NCBI GenBank assembly: GCA_900546325.1 | Contig: URCR01000012.1 | Coordinates: 1-64,000 of the forward strand | DNA: 64,000 nucleotides | Reading direction: 5' to 3' | Source of the DNA: an uncultured Lachnospiraceae bacterium | GTDB taxonomy: Bacteria; Bacillota; Clostridia; Lachnospirales; Lachnospiraceae | Part shown: one piece after another, positions 60,177 through 64,000 of the stretch | Layout of the letters: every line of letters starts with the position of its first letter | Position numbering within the stretch: the first letter of the stretch is position 1 | The notes under the pieces: generated by a model | Databases searched by the model: none | Told to the model about the DNA's origin: nothing | The model's input: only the letters and a program-made list of their open reading frames with translations | Position numbers and translations under genes: made by a program

Positions 60177-61496
60177 CTATACCTCTCCTTCCTTATATGA
60201 TTTCGTATTACGGAAACTGATGACTGCAAACGGCGCCATGACTATGAAAATAACAATTCCAAGGACAGAGGCATAATTGTATTTCATCAGTGTCATCGTC
60301 AGCTGGTAGATCCATGTCACAAGAATATCTGTTCCGCCTGCCGACGTCATTGTACTGTCCGCCACAGCAGGTGCTCCTCCTGTGAGGAAATAAATCGCGC
60401 CGAAATTATTGATGTTATGGGCAAAAGACATAATAATCAAAGGCATCGTCTGATAGAGTACCAAAGGAACGGTGATTTTCCGGAAAATATAAAACTTATT
60501 TGCCCCGTCAATTCTCGCAGCCTCATACACATCGGCGGAAATTGACGTCATATTTCCCATGATCAGAAGCATGAAATAGGAAAAACCTGCCCAGAGATTT
60601 ACAAGCACACATACCCAGCGGCAGATCCACACATCAGACAGCCACGGGATTGGCTGTCCGATCAGTCCAATCTCCATCAACGTCCGGTTCACAATTCCAA
60701 AAGAACCATTTAAAAGATTTTTCCAGACAAGCATACTGACTACGGACGGTACTGCGTATGGCAAAATGAACAGAGAGCGAAATACCGGCTTGATCCGGAT
60801 TTTTGTCTCATGGAGCACCGCGGCTGCGATCATCCCTCCGGCAAAACAGGTAAGTGTGGCAAGGAATCCCCAAATGAGCGTCCAGACTGCCACCCGGACA
60901 AATGCGCCTGCCCATGTAGATTCGCCTCCAAAAAGTGCTGCAAAGTTCTGCATTCCGACCCAGTCTACCGTTTTCGCCGGCGGAATGTGATCCGGCGCAG
61001 AATAATTGGTAAATGCAACTGCCGCCGAGAAGATCAACGGCACAACCACGAAGAAAAGTACAAGTACAAATGCCGGTGCCATTCCGATCAACGGAAAGCT
61101 TTTTGCCGCCAATGTGCGGACAGAATTTCTCGTTTCTCTGTTTCTAAGTCCATAAATACAAAAGTACTTGTACTCATTTCCGGCATCTTTGATTGATTTG
61201 ATATACAGTACAAAGAAAATTAAGAGTACTGCGATCATCATAATCCCATCAATCAGAAGAAAGATGGAATTTTCCCGGAACCTCACCGAAAGTTCCGGCT
61301 GTGGTGATCCGAGCGTGATAATATTTTGGAATCCTTTTACGAACATCGGGATCAACAGCAATGCAAAAATTTCCAAAAGTGCATACAGGATTCCTTTTAT
61401 GTATTGTTTAAAGTATAAAATGTGGCTGAGTCCCATAAAAAGTGCTGCTGTGACAAGTACCTTTTTCCCGGAACTCCCGTCTCTTTCTATTCTCAT
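60177..61496 (-). CDS. Sugar ABC transporter permease, MalF type
   Basis: The 439-residue protein has an N-terminal extension with two or three extra helices (about 12-105), as in MalF-type permeases, then a six-helix core with the EAA loop YEAARIDGANKFYIFRKITV. The start is set at ATG 61496 by GAGGAAGATCAG; an open frame to 61586 overlaps the solute-binding protein gene. It works with the MalG-type partner and the lipoprotein encoded before it. Confidence 0.9.
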   Translation of the reverse strand: MRIERDGSSGKKVLVTAALFMGLSHILYFKQYIKGILYALLEIFALLLIPMFVKGFQNIITLGSPQPELSVRFRENSIFLLIDGIMMIAVLLIFFVLYIKSIKDAGNEYKYFCIYGLRNRETRNSVRTLAAKSFPLIGMAPAFVLVLFFVVVPLIFSAAVAFTNYSAPDHIPPAKTVDWVGMQNFAALFGGESTWAGAFVRVAVWTLIWGFLATLTCFAGGMIAAAVLHETKIRIKPVFRSLFILPYAVPSVVSMLVWKNLLNGSFGIVNRTLMEIGLIGQPIPWLSDVWICRWVCVLVNLWAGFSYFMLLIMGNMTSISADVYEAARIDGANKFYIFRKITVPLVLYQTMPLIIMSFAHNINNFGAIYFLTGGAPAVADSTMTSAGGTDILVTWIYQLTMTLMKYNYASVLGIVIFIVMAPFAVISFRNTKSYKEGEV

Positions 61497-61510
61497 CTGA
61501 TCTTCCTCCA

Positions 61511-62737
61511 CTACTGGCTTAAGATTGCCTGATTGCAATTGTCCAGTTCTGTTTTGACATCTGCTCCGTTCCATATATTTGAGCATGCATTCTTCATCGG
61601 GTTCCAGAAATTATCCACTTCTTTGATGGAAGGAGTAGGATATGCATATTCCAGCTGCTTTTGGAAACCTTCAATGTACTCGCTTCCGGTATCGATCATT
61701 ACCGATGGAATCGCACCTGTAATTTTAAACCGCAGCTTCTGAATTTCCTCCGTAAGAAGAAATCGTCCAAATGCCTGTGCTTCCTTTGGATGTTCAGAAT
61801 AGGCAGACACCTGCATCGTGCGCGCCCCTGAGAAAGAAGCAGCCGGTCCATCATCCCCTGGAAGTTCCGGAAGTGGTGCCACTCCAAAATTCATACCCGC
61901 CGCTTCACAGGAAGCGATATTCCATGGTCCGGTAATATACATTGCCGCATCGCCCTGTGTGAAAGCGGCCAGTGCAACTGCATTGTCTGAAAGATCGTTA
62001 GCGGGCATATCCAGATATTTGCGGAAGGACTGGAAGTATTTCATCCCCGCCACAGCATCTTCCGCATTCATATAAGTATTTTCCGCATCCGTTCCGTCTT
62101 TGCCAAACAGTTGATTTCCATTCATTCCGGTAAAGATCGGAGAATAGTACGCATCTGCCACATTCCAAATAATGCCATATTTTCCGTTGCCATTAAAGGA
62201 GTCGCAGAATGCTTCTACTTCTTTCCATGTGGCAGGAGGTGTTTCCAAAAGATCCTTATTGTACAGCAGCGCATACGTCTCATCCGATACCGGATAGCCA
62301 TAAATCTTTCCGCCGGAAGTCACTGACTTTTCACAGGAAGCTGCAACTACTCCGCGGACGTCATTCTCATCATCCAAAGCCAGTATGTGCTCTCCGGCAA
62401 GCAGCCCTCCGATTGTATTACTTGGTGTAGCAAACAGATCCGGTCCGATCCCTGCCGGTCCGTCCAACACAATCTGCGTATTGGCATCTCCAACCTCCAC
62501 GTTTTCAAATTCAATTTTGATATTTGGGTGCAGTTTTGTAAACGCTTCTCCGGCTTTTTCGATGAATTCCTGCGTAGATCCGCTTGATTCCCATACTTTC
62601 AAAGTAATTTCTTCGGTGGTCAGTCCGTCTTTTCCTTGTTTTTCCTCCTGATCTTTTGTACGGCCTCCGCCGCATCCGGACAATACAAGTCCGGCAGTCA
62701 ATATCAAGGCAAGAATTTCGTCTCTTCTTTTTCTCAC
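61511..62737 (-). CDS. Extracellular sugar-binding lipoprotein
   Basis: The 408-residue protein has a signal peptide ending in the lipobox LVLSGC (Cys near residue 22) and the solute-binding protein pattern of the maltose/oligosaccharide family (LKVWESSGSTQEFIEKAGEA, KYGIIWNVADAYYS, AMYITGPWNIASCEAAGMNF). It captures an oligosaccharide outside the membrane and passes it to the two permeases. GTG 62737 follows GAGGAGGAATAGAA. It is first in the operon. Confidence 0.93.
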   Translation of the reverse strand: MRKRRDEILALILTAGLVLSGCGGGRTKDQEEKQGKDGLTTEEITLKVWESSGSTQEFIEKAGEAFTKLHPNIKIEFENVEVGDANTQIVLDGPAGIGPDLFATPSNTIGGLLAGEHILALDDENDVRGVVAASCEKSVTSGGKIYGYPVSDETYALLYNKDLLETPPATWKEVEAFCDSFNGNGKYGIIWNVADAYYSPIFTGMNGNQLFGKDGTDAENTYMNAEDAVAGMKYFQSFRKYLDMPANDLSDNAVALAAFTQGDAAMYITGPWNIASCEAAGMNFGVAPLPELPGDDGPAASFSGARTMQVSAYSEHPKEAQAFGRFLLTEEIQKLRFKITGAIPSVMIDTGSEYIEGFQKQLEYAYPTPSIKEVDNFWNPMKNACSNIWNGADVKTELDNCNQAILSQ

Positions 62738-62762
62738 TTCTATTCCTCCTCACAGTGATCTA

Positions 62763-62817
62763 ATTGCGCAATCGGTTGTCTTGTTTATATTATATTGAAT
62801 ATAATTGAGAAAATCAA
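62763..62817 (-). promoter_or_regulatory. Promoter and LacI-type operator of the sugar operon
   Basis: On the minus strand TTGATT (62812-62817) and TATAAT (62789-62794) are spaced by 17 bp. A perfect palindrome with central CG, ATTGCGCAAT (62763-62772), lies just downstream, where a LacI/GalR repressor would block transcription. The repressor gene is not in the window. The rest of 62738-63073 holds only this and the promoters of the next gene. Confidence 0.6.
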
Positions 62818-62947
62818 CAAACGGAGTTTACGATATTTCCAAAAATGTTTTGGATATTTTCACGTTTTTACAAGAATTTCAGCGCAAAATCGCGCAACAA
62901 AGAAATGAAACATTGAAGATAACAACTCTGAAATTCATATTTTCTGC

Positions 62948-62976
62948 CTTGTACTGAAAAGCGGGCTATCCTATAA
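62948..62976 (+). promoter_or_regulatory. Upstream promoter of the last two-component pair
   Basis: TTGTAC (62948-62953) and TATAAT (62971-62976) are spaced by 17 bp, about 100 bp before the response regulator start. Confidence 0.5.
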
Positions 62977-63005
62977 TAAAGGAGAAGCACTTTTTTGAAA
63001 AAATC

Positions 63006-63045
63006 TGTCCGCTGTAACATTTCGCGGACATTTGCCTGCTATACT
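63006..63045 (+). promoter_or_regulatory. Inverted repeat and extended -10 before the response regulator
   Basis: TGTCCGC (63006-63012) and GCGGACA (63024-63030) form an inverted repeat, followed by the extended -10 TGCTATACT (63037-63045). The position suggests a regulator-bound promoter, perhaps autoregulated. Confidence 0.5.
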
Positions 63046-63073
63046 ATCTGCAAAAAGCAAAGGAAGTGAGGAT

Positions 63074-63767
63074 ATGAAGCAGATTTTAATTGTCGAGGAC
63101 GACAGTTTTTTTGAATAAGATGTTGGCCTATAACCTGACCGCAGACGGCTACGGCGTGACTTCTGCCCTAAATGCCAGAACCGCAGCCGATGCCATCCGC
63201 CAGCAGGAATTTGATTTAGTGCTGCTGGATATCAACCTGCCGGACGAAAACGGCTTTGAGCTGTGCAGGCTGATAAAACCCAAGCACCCGGATACCATCG
63301 TAATTTTCCTGACCGCCAACGATCAGGAGAGCGACCAGATACGGGGCTATGAGGTGGGCGCGGTGGACTACATTACAAAGCCCTTTGTGATCGGAGCCTT
63401 GCAGCGGAAAATCAAAGCCATGTTCGCCATGCTGGAACACCACAAACCATCCAAGGACATTTACAACGACGGGCGGCTGTTTCTGGACTTCTCGGAGCAG
63501 ACGGCTTCCTTAAACGGCAAGCCCCTGATCCTATCCCCGATGGAGTACAAAATGCTGAACCTGTTCCGCAAAAATCCCCGGCAAGTGCTGACCCGTGGGC
63601 AGCTTTTGGAAAAGCTGTGGGATATAGACGAGAGGTTTGTAGACGGACACACCCTGACAACCTCCATCAGCCGGATTCGCAGCAAGATTGAATCCGACGG
63701 CGGCGCGCCCTATATCAAGACCGTTTACGGCATGGGCTATCAATGGACGGGAGGCGAGACAAGATGA
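63074..63767 (+). pseudogene. Response regulator (OmpR type) with a one-base frameshift
   Basis: ATG 63074, preceded by GGAAGTGAGG, reads KQILIVEDDSF and then hits a TAA at 63116. Removing one base from the seven-T run at 63106-63112 gives KQILIVEDDSFLNKMLAYNL and an intact 230-residue regulator, with VLLDINLPDENG (phospho-Asp), DYITKPF and a winged helix ending in TVYGMGYQW. The gene is visibly richer in G+C than the rest of the window and is typical of two-component pairs on conjugative elements. Sequencing error in the homopolymer is a real alternative to a true mutation. Confidence 0.8.
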
Positions 63768-64000
63768 AGTTTCAGAACCTCTCGGTAAAGAGGCTGTTTG
63801 GCCGGGTGGCAATAGGGCTTGCCATCTCCATGTCCGGGATCACCATAGCCCTGTTCCTTGTGACAAAACAGACGGCGGTGCTGCTGACGGGCGTGGCACT
63901 GCTGCTTTGCGCCCTTGTGGGGATTTTTGTACTGACGCAGGCGTTTGGAAAGCGGCTGTCGCAGTTTACCGCTGACCTGTGCCAGACCTTAGACCACATG
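63764..64000 (+). CDS. Sensor histidine kinase, N-terminal part (cut by the window end)
   Basis: ATG 63764 overlaps the stop of the response regulator by four bases. The 79 visible residues contain two membrane helices (about 14-33 and 38-58) with a very short outer loop, then the start of a HAMP-like or linker helix (LTQAFGKRLSQFTADLCQTL). The rest lies beyond base 64000. Position and layout indicate the kinase partner of the regulator. Confidence 0.75.
   Translation, partial: MKFQNLSVKRLFGRVAIGLAISMSGITIALFLVTKQTAVLLTGVALLLCALVGIFVLTQAFGKRLSQFTADLCQTLDHM

Noticed and set aside
1..64000. CRISPR array, rRNA or tRNA genes
   Set aside because: No regular direct repeats with spacers were seen, and the short intergenic regions show no cloverleaf or rRNA sequence that I recognise.

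Overview
The window looks like chromosomal DNA of a low-to-mid G+C anaerobic Firmicute, most likely a gut Lachnospiraceae near Mediterraneibacter (Ruminococcus gnavus/torques) or Dorea. The basis is gene content and order: miaB-mutS-mutL-miaA, a radC-mreBCD-mrdA-minDE-rodA-mgsA-dacA block, a HlyD-like gene-yggS-sepF-ylmH-lspA-rluD block, and lexA facing a LysM gene and an XerC-like recombinase. Species cannot be fixed from the sequence alone.

Layout. 1-99: right end of an IS200/IS605-type element. 228-2219: an A+T-rich islet with a GNAT acetyltransferase, a MerR/GyrI-like regulator and a small membrane protein; two MerR-style promoters with 19-bp spacers suggest one regulon. 2246-4018: a decayed acetyltransferase and a MATE pump. 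4019-8759: a WYL regulator, then a response regulator-ABC ATPase-permease-histidine kinase operon, then a deleted second copy of the WYL gene end. 8760-10066: a lipoprotein and a broken lipoprotein gene. 10063-24220: tRNA modification, dCTP deaminase, mismatch repair, an MraY-like transferase and two flavoproteins. 24296-34189: cell-shape and division genes, with minC missing from its usual place. 34273-41185: DUF378, radical SAM, the sepF cluster, lspA, rluD and a cytidylate kinase-like gene.

42157-47890 is a D-aminoacyl-tRNA deacylase followed by a corrinoid methyl-transfer operon: three UroD/MtaA-type proteins, a corrinoid protein and a RACo-type reductive activator. 47908-50327 is an SOS locus: a recombinase, a YneA-like LysM protein and lexA, with several LexA boxes in the divergent promoter region. 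50485-52691 is a three-gene XRE regulator / ImmA-type protease / PIN-like nuclease module, the best candidate here for an under-described stress or defence system; a 141-bp MITE-like palindromic element sits inside it. 52849-56327 is a second response regulator-ABC-permease-kinase operon with the same gene order and the same ATPase-permease overlap as the first. 56543-62737 is a sugar uptake and hydrolysis operon (solute-binding lipoprotein, two permeases, GH2 glycosidase) behind a promoter with a LacI-type palindrome. From about 63070 the DNA becomes visibly G+C-richer and encodes a two-component pair (response regulator with a poly-T frameshift, kinase cut by the window end), probably the edge of an acquired element.

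No tRNA, rRNA or CRISPR array was recognised. Coordinates, motifs and promoter spacings were read by eye; family names rest on recognised motifs, not on searches.
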